Shown in pieces: positions 12,171-24,974 of a DNA stretch of 64,000 bases; the stretch's first letter is position 1; each line of letters opens with the position of its first letter. This stretch comes from Dichetophora obliterata. Its lineage: Eukaryota; Arthropoda; Insecta; Diptera; Sciomyzidae. The stretch spans positions 62,691,830 to 62,755,829 of the forward strand of contig OY986437.1 in assembly GCA_963920525.1 (NCBI GenBank), in the 5' to 3' direction. A program made the position numbers and the translations under genes. The notes under the pieces were generated by a model. It was not told where the DNA came from. It did not search any database and was given only the letters and a program-made list of their open reading frames with translations.

Positions 12171-12839
12171 ACCAAAACCTTTTTTCTGTTATACCTTTAT
12201 ATCATTTTTTAGTTGTAATGTATATAAAATACTAAATCTCTGTAAATTGTGCAATAACTTTAAAAAAAAAAATTTTATAACGTTTTTAACTACAAATAAA
12301 GAAATAATTAAAATTAAAAGATTTTAGGGGCAGGATGGTTTTCGAGGCCGAAAAAAACAGATTTTTGCGTTTTTTTTTCTCAGTTCTGAGTGAATATAAT
12401 TCTTCATTTTTTTTACACATTAAAGCGCTATCTTTTGAGAATATATAGAAAAAGTAGTATCTTTTTGAAATTTCATAAGGTACATGAGTATAATGAAAGA
12501 AAAATTTGTTCATATGCTATCAGGATTTGATCATAATAAAATTATAATCTTGGAATTGGAAACTTTCAGTAATAAAGATGGTTCGCCATATTTCTACGGT
12601 CGTGACGAACGCAAGGACTATTGTATAATAAAATAAAAAAATGTTCATACTAGTTAAGTAATCAACGAAACGTTGATACGAAAAAATGAATTGAAATTGT
12701 TTTAATTGCATTTAAAAATTTTGATTAAAAAGCCTACTTTTACAAACATATAATTTAATAAAAAAATCACTTCTTACTTTGGGCTTTCTGTGCTTCTTTT
12801 GGTATAGTTATCATAGGAATTAACAAAAAAAAAATTACT
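12171..12839. other. AT-rich DNA without recognisable gene
   Basis: The open minus-strand frames here are low-complexity (Phe/Tyr/Lys-rich) and show no domain pattern. I see nothing else. Confidence 0.45.
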
Positions 12840-15185
12840 TTTAGGGATTATAAGTCCACTGACTACGGCTCATTGTTTAGTGACATGTCTACTATTAACT
12901 GGTCGAAGTGTTGGTTAATAAGTTCTGTTAATTAGAAGCTAGGGTATTTTATGAGTTGAATTTTACAACTTTTTGACTTGCATGTGCCTGTGGTCACTCG
13001 CCGAGTAACTAACATTAGCTGTCCCTGGTTCACATATAATGTGAAATTAGTCCTCAAAAAACGTAATACAACTTACAATCTTTAGAAAAGAAATCCCACA
13101 ACATCAAATTGGGAACAACACAAAAGTGCGAGAAACATAGCTAACTCTACAGTTAGATCAGTAAAGCGCATTTTTTATGTCCAAACTAAGTTCATCACAA
13201 CCATCTAAAAAGCTTTGGAGCAATTTAAAACAAGCTGATGTATGCAGTGAGAAATCCAACGTTTGCCGAATTGATCCTAATACCCTTAACGAATACTTTA
13301 TTGCCAGCTCTACGTCTCCAAATAATGGGCTTGCATATAATCCAAGGCCTTTAAGTTCTGAATCTCTAAGTAATTTTTAGTTTGTTGCTATTGACGAAAG
13401 TGATGTAGGCCGGTGTGTTAATAAAATAAAATCCAACGCAACGGGTGAAGATGGAATATCAATTAAGTTTATTAAAATTATTTTACCATACATCATCAGC
13501 CCCCTCACCCACATATTCAATCATTGTTTCACAAGTTCATGCTTCCCTGATTTTTGGAAAGTAGCGACGATCATTCCCATAGCGAAAAAAACTAATGCTT
13601 GCGATCTGTCTGATTATCGTCCTGTTAGTCTATTGTCATCCTTGTCAAAAGTTTTTGAGTCTCTCATGGCAATGCAAATCTCGGAACACATAAAAAGATT
13701 TGACCTTTTGTCCCCATTTCAGTCTGGTTTTCGACCAGGACATAGCTGCTCTACAGCAATAGTAAAGATCTTAGATGACATCAGAGTGTCTTATGATTTG
13801 AGGCGCATAAACTTGCTCTGTCTCTTAGATTTCTCCAAGGCATTTGAGTCTGTTGACCACTCAATTCTGTGTCAAAAACTTGAGGTTAACTTTGGTTTCT
13901 CTAGCATGGCGGTCCGTCTGTTAAAAAGTTACTTGATTGGAAGGTCTCAACGAGTTAGGGTGGGAAATAGTCTGTCCGCTTTCAGTTGTTTATCCTGTGG
14001 AGTGCCTCAAGGCTCAGTACTTGGTCCGTTGTAATTTTGAATGTTTATCAACGATATATTCATCATATGTCGTCATGTTACCATGCATGCATATGCTGAT
14101 GACCTGCAACTGTATTTAGATAGTCCTATTGACCTTGTTGTTAATTTATGTGTTAGGACGAATGAGGATTTAAAAGAAATAATGAAATGGGCTGATACAT
14201 ATGTTTTGCCTATTTCCAAAGCAAAATATTCTGCTTCCAATATACCAACTATTTCTTTAAACGGTGTTGGGCTAAACTTTGTTGGCAAAGTTAAAAATCT
14301 AGGATATCTTATTAACTCGTCACTTTCTTGTGAGGATCACATTAATTCTGTTGTTTCTTAGGTCTACTATGCCCTTCGGAGCTTAAGATGGACCGCGTCA
14401 TTTGTACCTGTTGATACTAGAAAAAAAATTAGTGCTCCAGCTTATAGTGCCAATCATTTCATATTCAGATATTGACTATAGCAAACTTTTAATAACGCCG
14501 TAAGATATGTATTTGGCCTTCGTAAATTTGACCGCATCAGTCACTTGAGCAGCAAAAGACTCGATTGCAATATTTTCAACTTTCTTGATGCGAGGAACTG
14601 CATATTTTTGCATAAACTGTTACACACAAAGACACCTACATACCTTTTGGAGAAGTTACAATTTTGTAGATCAACCATAAATATGAACTTGAGAATTCCA
14701 TTATTTAATTTTGTAAACTCCAACAGACTATGTTTTGTAAACGCCGTCAGAATTTGGAACTTGCTGCCTTTAAGAATAAAATGTATTCAAAATTATCGCA
14801 ACTTTAAGTATGAAATTTTACTACACTTTTCCTAATAACTACTATTACTTTCTTCATCTTTTGGTATAAGAATAATTTTTAGCTAATAATATTTTGATCA
14901 ATTTGATAATTTAAATTTAATACTTATATAATTTTATTAATCTAAATAACTTTATTCAGTTGCTAATCTTCTTGTTGATAATAATATATTAAATTATTAA
15001 TTAATTTTAAAATTAATTTATTAATTTTAATTAAATCCTTAAGTATTTGTTTTAAACTATATGCATTTATCAGTTGTCTTTATTGTTGTTATTATGTTAT
15101 TCTTACTGCATTTAAAAGACTCTGTCTTATATGTGAACATTATTCCTTAATAAATTACACATTACAAATTTAAAAAAAAAAAAAA
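12840..15185 (+). mobile_element. 5'-truncated non-LTR retrotransposon (LINE)
   Basis: The element contains the distal linker of the first domain (around PWFTYNVK), a reverse transcriptase, the C-terminal region after it, an AT-rich 3' UTR and a poly(A) tail at about 15171-15185. The endonuclease is missing, which fits 5' truncation during target-primed reverse transcription. The clade is not settled: the RT layout is jockey/I-like. The 5' limit is approximate and no target duplication was resolved. It sits between the two Helitron-like copies. Confidence 0.75.
13177..14838 (+). pseudogene. LINE reverse transcriptase (broken)
   Basis: This encodes an RNA-directed DNA polymerase that would copy the element's own RNA at a nicked target. 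Visible RT landmarks in order are IKSNATGEDGIS; DYRPVSLLSSLSKVFE; QSGFRPGHSCSTA; LLDFSKAFESVDHS (first catalytic Asp); GVPQGSVLGP; and YADDLQLY with the catalytic pair near 14095. The C-terminal region at 14545-14835 contains FLHKLLHTKTPTYL and AVRIWNLLP, usual near the end of such proteins. Stops lie at about 13378, 14032, 14038 and 14359, with a frame change before 14545. It is therefore dead in this copy. Family identity is firm, the clade is not. Confidence 0.8.
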
Positions 15186-15331
15186 TCCAAAAATATTTTA
15201 CTTTCTGTATATTATAATATTTACATCTGAACCTAAAATATCATGCATATAATGCACCCTCTCATAAAAAAAAGTTTAAATGTAGAAAAAACACCATACA
15301 AGTTAAGATTTCATATATTTATATATAAATA

Positions 15332-17539
15332 CTAGCTGAACCCGGTGTGCTTCGCTACCCCCTCGTTTAAAATAAAATTAAAAGTATTTATGTATTTACA
15401 AAAATTTATTTATTTAATTTAATTATTGCAATGCTTCGCCTCTTTTTTTGTTGTAAACCAATTAGAATTCAGCGCTGAATCGCATGTAATTTGCTTCATG
15501 CTCCCCCTTTTTATTTTTAGACCAATCAAAAAGCAGCAATTACACAATCAGCTGTTTCGCAGTCTGTTGTGGGAGAATGAGAATGGGGTTACCCCACTCT
15601 CTATTTTAATTAACACGTATTATAAAATCAGCTGTTTTGAAGACAGTGGTAGAAGAAAGAGAATTGAGCTACCCCACTATTTTAATTAATATGTATTTTA
15701 ATGATTTTAATGACATGATTTGTGGTATAGCCGTTAATAAACGTAGTAAAAAAAGTAGGTGCAGAAGTGTGCATGGTCGAAAAATATTATCATGTAATAA
15801 GTATTCCTGAGTCAAAGCTGAACGCTGTGAAAATTTAAGATCGGTTATCAGGTCCAGCCTCCAATATATCGCAAACAAAGGGGCGTGCTCCGCCCACTTT
15901 TCTTTTGGTACGTATTTCTATTCATGCTAATACCATATATAGCAAATACTGCCGCCGTTGGTCAAAAAATGCCCAAGATATGACGATTTTAAAATTTGGG
16001 TTATATGGGCGAGGCCACGCCCCTTCGTCCACTCACAACTTTATATAGTCAAGAATTTATTATTTCGTAAGAATATCCTATTGTGAAAATTTAATGATGA
16101 TCGGTACAGTAGTTAAGACTATATTGCGATTTTTAATTTTCCTAAAAAGGGGCGTGGTCCCACCCACTTTTCTCCTGGTACGTATTCCTAACTATGCCAA
16201 TACCATATGTACCAAATAGCATCAACGTAGGTCAAAAAATGCCCAAAATATGGCGATTGAAATATTTAGGTTATATGGGCAGTGCCACGCCCCTTTGTCA
16301 AATAAAAACTTCATATAGCCTTTTATTCTTTCCAGATTCATAGTAAAATGCTGTGAAAGTTTCAGGAAGATCGGTCCAAGGGTTTGGCCTCCTATAAAGC
16401 ACAAACAAACAAACAAACAGACAGACATTCATTTTTATATATAAAGATTGAAAGCAGATTTATTATAATTAAAGTAAAATGGGGCGAAAAAGGGGGATTT
16501 GGTAATAAAAAATCTATGGCTACCTTACCTGTAGATAAAAACTATATAAAACTTTAGGTAAATACATATTACAAAAAAAGTATTTTGTATAGCAAACATT
16601 GTTAGTGGTATAAGTAAGTATCTGAATTAAAAAAGTGGGCGTAAAAGTGGGCGCGGTCGAAAAAGTACCCTATTAATCATGCCAGAGTCCCAGTTAATTG
16701 CTGTGAAATTTTCAGTAAGATCGGTCCAGAGGTTTGGTCTCCTATAAGGTACAAACAAACAAATAAACAAACACACATTCCATTTTATATATAGCTTAAA
16801 CCCGGCGCGTTGCTGCCGCGGCCCCGTTGCCAAACGCGAATAAAATGTTATCAGTGAAACTGTATATGTAAATTGTGGTCGAATACTCAATTCCATGGCT
16901 GTGCGACCTATAACTCAAAAGCTGTAGAATTTCTCAAATTTTGGTTGAATGGGAGGTGACACGCCCCCTTGTCCAACGCCATACAAAGTTATCAGTAAAA
17001 CTGCATGTGTAAATTGAGTTCGAATGCTGAATTCCGAGGCTTTGTTTGCTTTGTTTGATTGACTCAAAAGCTAGTCGATATCGCAAATTTGGGTTGTATA
17101 AGAGGTGCCACGCCCCTTTGTCCAACTCCCATAAAATTTTATCAGTAAAACGCCATGTGTAAATTGTGGTCGAATTTCGAATTCCAAGGATGTGCGGCCT
17201 ATAACTCCAAAGCTATTCGATATCGCAAATTTGGGTTGTATGGGAGGTGACACGCCCCCTTGTCCAACTCTCACAAAATTTTATCTGCGAAGCGGCACGT
17301 GTAAATTGTCGAATACCGAATTCCGAGGCTAAGCGGCTTATAACTCCAAAGATATTCGATATCGCAAATTTGGGTTGTATGGGAGGTGCCACGCCCACTG
17401 TTAGTAGGAGGTTGAAATATACTTTACGACCTATTCTCATACCTACAAAGTATACATACAAAATTTCATGAAAATCGGTCGAGCCGTTTCGGAGGAGTTC
17501 GATTACGTACCCCGTGACAGAAGAATTTTATATATTAGA
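15332..17539 (-). mobile_element. Helitron-like composite, copy B
   Basis: It has the same ends as copy A: A|CTAGCTGAACCC on the left and TATATTAGA|T on the right. Colinear over its length with only scattered substitutions, it lacks about 275 bp present in copy A after 'gtatctgaattaaaaaag'. The AC-rich tail blocks and 141-bp-type repeats (16800-17410) are kept. The high similarity implies recent spread or gene conversion. No transposase frame. Confidence 0.55.
16800..17410 (-). repeat. ~135-bp tandem repeats in Helitron-like copy B
   Basis: The units are the same as those at 9730-10345, in the same order and orientation. Confidence 0.75.
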
Positions 17540-17654
17540 TAAATATATATAAAATGGGAAGATATTAAATAATATGTTAAAGTAGTTGTAAAAGTCTGTA
17601 ACTATTAATCATTTAAATGAATTTAGAGAAGTAATTGAAAGCTTGATAGCAAAA

Positions 17655-17800
17655 ATACAAACAAATTAATTTAATTCGTTTTTATGATCTATTGAATAAT
17701 TACATGAATTAAGATTATGAGCTTTAGATCAAGTGAGTTTTCAAGAAGGCAACAACAACAACAACAACTCTGTATAGAGTCAATTTTAATTTCATATTCT
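17655..17800 (-). repeat. dispersed repeat with CTCTATACAGAGTT core, copy 1
   Basis: Contains (CAA)n next to the palindrome ctctgtatagag and 'tttagatcaagt'. Inverse copies lie at 37055-37200 and 56505-56680, each with gattgactctatacagagtt, a (GTT)-type run and 'cttacttgatc'. The family is unknown. Confidence 0.6.
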
Positions 17801-18009
17801 GAGGAGTCTGTCTGTCTTTTCGTCGGAATATTCCACACATTCTGAACTTGGCACTTGTAGATTGCTAAAGTTGCTTGTTTTATAAGATTTAAGACTTATT
17901 AAGCTGGTAACAAAGATGCATTTTTTTAGGTAAGTCCCAGTAGGAGACTAGAACTTATGATTTCTGTGCTATGACAGAGGAGCTTATGCACGGTAACGGG
18001 CATATAATA

Positions 18010-20542
18010 GGGGAAGTGCATGTATCTTGGGCCGATTGTACCTTGGTCCAAAGGCTACTTTTTCATATTTACCATCTCTAACAAAAAAGTGTTGTACTAC
18101 CATTCGTTCTGTTAATTTTCTTGACATTGGCAATGCTGTTATTGTGCCGCTTTAGTTCATATTTGCTCGTCAGCTAATCAACAACAAAATTAGCACGTGG
18201 TTCGAAAATTTTTGTGCAGTTTTTCATAGTTTATATATACGAACGCGGATATCTTTCAGTGCTGAGAATCAATTACAGTAGATCGGTAAGGTTTATTCTT
18301 TAATTATTTTACTTTGAAAACTTGATTTATTCGAACAAAATAAAGTTTTGAACATTTTGTAAATTGTGTGCCTGACGTGTACTTGGACCAATGCTTGGAA
18401 TGTACCTTGGGCCGGTCCAAGGTACAATATTTTAAAGGAAACTTTTATTATATATATTATAGAAACATGCCAAGAAGTAAGACTGGACACCATCGATGTC
18501 CTATAAAGGTAACAGACTTATCCGCAGCAGTCGACGACGTTGTGCAAAGAGGTTGTAGTGCTACATCTGCTGCAAAATCGCACAAAATCTCAAAATCAAC
18601 TTTATTGCGCCATTTGGCAGCATCCGTGCTTCAGAAAACAAATCGTTCAAATACACGACCAAAATTGGTCATAAAAAAGTATTCAACAGCGAAGAGGAGG
18701 GAATGTTGGCTACCTACCTTAAAACTGCTGCAAAGTTGCATTATGGGCTATCTAGAAAAGAGTGCATGAAGCTTGCATACCAGTTTGCAGAAAAAAACAA
18801 AAAGAAGTTTCCTCAGACCTGGGTCGAAAATATTGCTGCTGGTAAGGAATGGCTTAATGGATTTTTGAAAAGAAACCCAACCATATCGTTGAGGAAACCA
18901 GAAGCCACCAGCATGTCGCAATCGACAAGCTTTAACAAAAAAAAATGTCGCAGATTTTTTTGAAAACCTCAAGGAGTGTCTAAGACGCTACAAATTTTCC
19001 CCAAGCCAAACATATAATGTCGACGAAACAGGAAATTCGATCGTTCACGTTCCACCAAAGGTACTTGCTGCTAAGGGAGAAAGGCAAATAGGCCGCATGA
19101 CATCGGGTGAGCGGGGTTCCAACGTAACGATGATCGCTGCAATTAACGCAATTGGCAACCATGTACCCCCGATGCTTATTTTTCCTCGAGTGAACTTCAA
19201 AGAACACATGATGAAAGGAGCACCTTCTGGATCTATTGGCGCAGCAACTCAATCGGGATGGGTTAACGAGGAGTTGTTTTCAAAATATTTTGATCATTTT
19301 GTAAAACATGTAAAGCCGTCCGCTGAAGAAATGGTTCTTTTAATAATGGACAACCATGACAGCCATATTTCACTTCGAGTTATTGATGCTGCTAAAAGTA
19401 ATGGTGTAATGCTTCTAACTTTACCACCTCATACATCACATAAGCTCCAACTGCTTGATAGATCTGTTTTTGGACCATACAAAAAAATTCTATAACAGTG
19501 TGGCAAATGATTGGATGTTCAATAATCCAGGAAAACCTATTACCATTTATGATATTGCTGAATTAATTGGTAAATCATACACATTATCATTTAATACGCA
19601 AAATATTGTAAAAGGATTTGAAGTATCTGGAATTTGTCCATTGAACGAAAATATTTTTGGAGAAGACGAATTTTTATCTGCTTATGTGACAGATCGTCCC
19701 TTTGCAAATCAACATGTAACAGCACCAGAAAGTCCCTCACAAAATCAAGGTAATTGCCTTTTTACAGTGGAGGACTCGAATTATGCATCTGCAACAGAAC
19801 TTCAAGAGGATGAAGCGATCGAAACTTGCGCAGAAAATCAAGGTAGGTAATAATTACTATGCTTCACATAAGATTCTCAGCAGCAACCGTTTTTCAGTGA
19901 TATTGCAATCTGGAGTTACGTCGCCACATATAATACGGCCATTTCCAAAAGCAGCAGCAGAATATTGACAGATACTCCTGAAAAAGAAGAAATATGGCAG
20001 ACAAAAACCAAAATCAAATCAGAACGGGCAAAAATTAAGACTGTCAAAAGGAAACTCCGAGATAATAACTCAAGCGCATCCTCAGATATTGAGAACTCTA
20101 CTCCGAAGCCGAGAAAGAAATTATTACGGAAATCTAAGGCGGATTGCAAGTTCTCTGTGGCACTTGCTCAGTGCGAAAACTCTGACTTTAGTGCTGAAAG
20201 CGACTTTTCGATAGAAGAAATATTTAGAGCCTGCGGATCTAAGCGTGGCTTCCCTTGAATATCCACTTTTTGCTTATTTTAATTAAATTTTTTTTTGTGG
20301 TTCAAGGTACAATACACCATGACCCGAGGTACAATGCCTGATTGTACCTTGGACCACTTTGGCTTTCTGAATAAAAATATTTATAACTTAAATTCAAATC
20401 GGATTTTCAAATTTTTCTTTCTTTACCATAAAAGCTAATGAATCAGACAATAGTGTGTAGATGTTATATTAAGAAATTAGGGGTTCTTTTAGAGCCGAGA
20501 AATGATTTAGCGCAAAGCGGTCCAAGGTACATGCAATTCCCC
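18010..20542 (+). mobile_element. pogo-like DNA transposon, 2.53 kb
   Basis: Terminal inverted repeats GGGGAAGTGCATGTATCTTG (left) and GGGGAATTGCATGTACCTTG (right, inward) flank the transposase. The target duplication is TA (18008-18009, 20543-20544), as in pogo and mariner. The motif TGTACCTTGG(A/G)CC, or its inverse GGTCCAAGGTACA, occurs about eight times close to both ends. One palindrome lies at about 18398-18426. These are likely transposase binding sites. The element looks structurally complete and fairly young. Confidence 0.9.
18467..20258 (+). pseudogene. pogo-family transposase, frameshifted
   Basis: The start chosen is the ATG at 18467 (MPRSKTGHHR), which opens a psq-type helix-turn-helix (ATSAAKSHKISKSTLLRHL). 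A CENP-B-type HTH follows (YGLSRKECMKLAYQFA; WLNGFLKRNP), then the DDE/D core: first Asp in YNVDETG, second in IMDNHDSH, third in HTSHKLQLLDRSVFGP. A tail contains GFEVSGICPLN, IRPFPKA and TDTPEKEE. The frame breaks near 18675 (A-run), 18940 (A-run), 19487 (A-run in 'acaaaaaaattc'), around 19845 and near 19955. A GTAGGT at about 19844 and a TTTTTCAG ending near 19896 could bound a short intron. The catalytic residues are kept, so the three A-run breaks might be consensus errors. Confidence 0.85.
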
Positions 20543-20544
20543 TA

Positions 20545-23509
20545 CCATGGGTAAAATTCAAAACACAATTTTTTTTATTTCTTCGGAAAATTCTTGAAAC
20601 TTGTTTGAGTTATAAAATTAAAGTTGTGTCAATTCTTGTAATTTTAGCACTTTTCTCTAAATTGTTAAAAAAAGCCAAATCTGTTTGTCCCATTTGTTTA
20701 TCTTCGGCAGAAATGGAAAAATCAATTTCAACATTTAAAAATTCGCCGTTTTCGTTAAAAAAAAAACAATTCAACTTCCTGCCACTTTCAATTAACTTTT
20801 TTCCTACCTTTGAGGAATAAAAACCAATTATTTTTTAATATTACGTCTATAAATGCTGCACTGATATCCTGTAAAAAAATTTTAATTTATTGACCATATA
20901 ATCTAGGAAATCTATTGATTTTGGAACAACTTCTCCATATTTAAAAATAGTCTTTTCCCGATAAACAACTTGCTTATAAAACATTATTTGCGCAACACAA
21001 AAAAAAAAATTGGAGGGGGATATTTAGGAGTTCATATTTTTTATAGGATTTATATAAAAATATTCAACTCAATTTGTGAATTTCTTTAAATTTAAATAAA
21101 ATAAATAAGCCATCAAAATTATGTTCTTCATATAAAATCGAATTTTTAGTTTCAAAATATCTGCTCTTCTAAAATATCTCCAGTTTTCTCTTAAAAAAGC
21201 TCTGTCTACGATATATGTGCCTAAAGGAACTCTTAAAAAAAATACTCCCCATTGAACTCTATTCTTACATAAGCGATAAAATTCACTTTTAGTTCACCCA
21301 ATTTTATGACACAGACGAATTAGCGTCCCGACCCAAACAACTCAGGCAGTGTTGCACGCACACAGGCTGCGGCCCACAAAAATAAAATCCCTACATTTCA
21401 CATTTTGACACCTTCAACGATACAGCCAAGCAGATAATGTCAAAAAATTTGTATGAAAATAAATTTCATGCAAGACAAACAATAAAAATGCAATATCTTG
21501 CAAACAGATGGCTTACTAAGCTGCAGTGGAAAAAAGAGATGCCAACATAAGACGTTGGCTGGAGTGTAAGCGTTATCCTAAAAAGATATTACAAAAAAAG
21601 CAAAAAAATTACAGCGACTCATAAAATATCGGATAAAAATTTGCTAAGCTGAAAGCAGGAAAAAGTGATAAATTTATATATTTTTTCCTCTTTTGTTGCT
21701 GTTATAAGCTAAAAATTATGTCAGGAATGACCTAAAAGGAACAAAAATAGGAAAAAAAACTTGTAAGCAAAAAAAAAAAAAAAACTTGCAATGTGTAAGC
21801 AAAAGTGAAAGAGTAGAATTTTGGAAAAAATATGAGCGTGATAAAGAAATAAAAGTGAAATCACGTGACATATTTAGTGTTGTAGTGTTAATAAATTCAA
21901 GACTTAACCCAATTTGGCATAATTGTCTGTGAGTAGTAGCAGAGAAAAAAAAATTCAAAGCGTATTTTGACACAGTGACCGCGTTATGATGAGCAATTTC
22001 CTTAAATTGCTTGTCAAGCTTTACAAATGTGTAGAGTTTTTGTTTAGCTGTCACTTTTGATCCGACCAAATAACTTTAAAATCTTAAACACTTCATTTCG
22101 AGAAAAAGCTGTGACAATTATGGCAAGTTTAAAAGCAAGTTTAACTGTCATTATTTTTCACAACTTGCAAGAAGCAAAAAAAAAACTTACAACTCTTATT
22201 ACTGTAAGTCAAGTTCTAATTTTTTTGATAACTACAATAACAATTAACTACATGCAGAGCTGCTGCGGTCTAAATGTGTTGTTCGCAGCAGCACATCTTC
22301 AAAAGGCATAATAACGAGAAGTGAAACAAAAAAACTTAAGTTGAGCAACAGTGAAAACCTCAGAAAAGTGAAATCTTAAATTACACTCTCAAAAAAAATT
22401 AAAAAAAAAAATAAATAAAATAACTTCAACATATATTTACAAAACATGCTGTCTGCGGTTCTAAGTGATATATATTCATATTTTGTTGTTATTTTATGCT
22501 GTGGCTTAGCATGTATTTGAGTGTGTGAATGCGTGCGTGTGAAGATTCTGTTGTGACCCAAAGAACTTTGACTTGTTGCCGTTGCTGGAGTTGATTAGGT
22601 TTGCTTGTTCGAATAATTGGATGCCGCAAAGTTTTGCACATTCGGTATCTAAACTCAAAGCAAGTTTTAACAACTTTTCCTTTAAACTTTTTCGTATAAG
22701 CCGTCATTTTGAAGACAGGAATTTATTAACAATAAAATTACACTAATTTGAGTTAGTCTTTTGGACCAATTTGAAATAACTTTAAACAATTTTTAATTTC
22801 AAGCTTTTTAAATGGAAATGGCTTGAACTCCGCAATTAAATTTTACTGACATAAATCTGAAATACATCAATTTCTGTAACCACTTCCATGTCAACCATTA
22901 TATATCATTATAATCTCCAATAATTTGCAAGCTATGCACATATTTGAAAAAGTAGCGCAATATTTTCAATAAATAACTAAGATGTTTTTCTGCAAAACTG
23001 CATTTCCTTGTTTTACTTTCACTTTCATTTGCATGCAAGGAAATTTGTTACACTTATCAATGTTACGCATTTAACAGCAATTATGAGGCAGCATTCAACA
23101 GCTCACACTGCCAACTATGCAACACACCCAACCTAACGTATTAACATTCCAACTGTAAGCAGCAACACTAACAATTTTCAGATCAATGAAATTCCAGCAA
23201 AAACTATACATCAACTGCAGAGTTTAACTAAAAATTGCTGAAAAAAAAACTTTTAATATTTTACTTATATTATTGCTGTAGTTTTTGCATGTTGGCAGCA
23301 CTGGCCTAGTTGTAGGTTGTCACACTGCTGTCGTTGTTCATTTTCGGCTGATTGTCATAAATTTGTTGTCGGCAATTTATTTCTTGCTGTTGCAAATGAA
23401 AAGTTATACGCTGTCAGTTCCGAAAAATTGTAGCATATTTTTAGGAATTTTAAAATGAAAAATAGCACAAGTTGTGGTATTAAGTAAAGAAAAATGCAAT
23501 AACAACTTC
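20545..23509. other. AT-rich DNA without recognisable gene
   Basis: Poly-A and poly-T tracts dominate. Open frames at 21716-22069 and 22057-22311 show no family pattern. An ACACTCTCAAAAA word near 22384 resembles the CACTC MITE end, but no partner end was found. Confidence 0.45.
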
Positions 23510-23910
23510 CCAGTTGGAAAAGAAGCCCTGCTGCATGTTTGCCGGCAACATGCCTTGGAAGGACAGGAGACATGCTCGCCTCCATACCCTCAATATATTT
23601 TTTGTATAGGCATATCCTAAGCAGGCATATCTGCCAAATGAACTGCCGTAGCAGCAATGCAGCATGCATCTTATGGTATGAATGCAGAAGGTATACATGT
23701 CTGCCAAATGAACTGCCCTAGCAGCAATGCTGCATGCATCTCTCGGCATTAATGCTGTATTCATACCATGAGATGCATGCTGCATTGCAGCTACGGCAGT
23801 TAATTTGACAGACATGCCGGCCTAGGACATGCCTATAGAAAAAAGATATAAGTGGGTATGGAGGCAAGCGCATGTCTGCTGAATTTCCAACTAATGTTGC
23901 CGGCAATTGA
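23510..23910. mobile_element. ~400-bp foldback element rich in GCATGC words
   Basis: Left-arm blocks TTGCCGGCAACAT, gccTCCATACCC, aactgccgtagcagcaatg and gcatgcatct recur inverted, in mirrored order, in the right arm. The middle holds further gcatgca/tgctgcat palindromes. Exact ends and target duplication are not resolved. Small frames rich in Cys, His and Arg here come from the repeats. Confidence 0.6.
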
Positions 23911-23979
23911 AAAATTACCATTATCCGGAGACGAACCTCGGCCACGTAAGTGTAAGTGCATATGCTCATAGTAGAACTA

Positions 23980-24169
23980 GACAAGGAAGTGTTAGGGCTG
24001 AATGTGTTCTCTTTATGTGTTCTCTTTAACTGTAAAACTCAGCCATTTTGGTATTTTTACCAATTTTTGCTTTCATATTACTTTCTCATTGGTTGCTGAT
24101 TTTGTATGAAATGTCAACTTCGTTTTGACAGTTTCGGTCACCGGCTCTCAGTCCTAACACTTCCTTGTC
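23980..24169. mobile_element. 190-bp MITE with TA duplication
   Basis: Inverted termini GACAAGGAAGTGTTAGG(G/A)CTGA of about 22 bases are flanked by TA (23978-23979, 24170-24171). The interior has no coding sequence. The TA target and small size suggest a mariner-mobilised MITE. Confidence 0.8.
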
Positions 24170-24237
24170 TAATTTTGCCATGCATATGCTTATCCATTCG
24201 CTTTGTTATTATAAGCAATTAATGCAAAAAAACAAAT

Positions 24238-24335
24238 ATGTCTCTGATGGGATTTGAACCCACTACTCAAGATTCCAAAAAACATGAATAAAAACTAAAA
24301 AAACTAAACTGAGCCATTCGCACTGTTGTGATGTC
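24238..24335 (-). repeat. tRNA-like fragment (SINE head?)
   Basis: The minus strand has TGGCTCAGTTT (A-box-like) and GTGGGTTCAAATCCCA (B-box with T stem), but the spacing is long and no cloverleaf closes. It is likely a SINE-derived or pseudo-tRNA piece rather than a tRNA gene. Confidence 0.35.
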
Positions 24336-24974
24336 GTTGAAATAATATACATAACAACATTTTTGCTATCAAAAGTGTTTCAACGAAAACACAAAGTTTA
24401 GGCGAATTACAACAATCATGAAAATATTGAAGTTGTTGTCCCTTAAAATTTACTGGAATTTTGCATAAGCAAAGATGATACTTTATAATGACACAGTTGT
24501 TATTATACTAATATTGTATGTATTTATGTTGTGCGATAAAATAACTTAGTTCTTACTTTACTGATGCTTTTTGTAAATAAATAATAATAATAATGATAAT
24601 AATAATGCACAGCACTTAAAAGAAAAGAGGAAGTTTTGAACATTTGAAAAAATAGACATGCCTTCCATCGGCAGGCCTGCTTTGTTTTTCATCTGGGTTC
24701 CTACTGTGACATAAATGAGCAACAGAAATGCTTTACACTTAAAAGCATTTCCGGTTAACTAAACCGTTAGAGGATGCATGAACAATTATGCTGTTCAACT
24801 CACAAATTTAGAGGAAGCAAACATATTCAGAACAATTCAAACTGTTGAGGAATAAAAAAAAGGAGAATGCAACATTTTGTGGTCTCAAATGAATTAATGC
24901 TTCCTAAAAAACTTGCGAGAAAGGAAAGGATAGAAAATTAACACAAAAATCATTATTAAACTAAGAGAATAGTA
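24336..24974. other. AT-rich DNA without recognisable gene
   Basis: A short (AAT)n run lies near 24585. Nothing else is seen. Confidence 0.45.

Noticed and set aside
22489..22707. Minus-strand frame with His/Thr-rich sequence
   Set aside because: Short, no family pattern and no start context; not supportable.
23355..23984. Several overlapping Cys/His-rich frames resembling a small secreted or zinc-binding protein
   Set aside because: They arise from the inverted GCATGC-rich foldback and appear on both strands with similar sequence.
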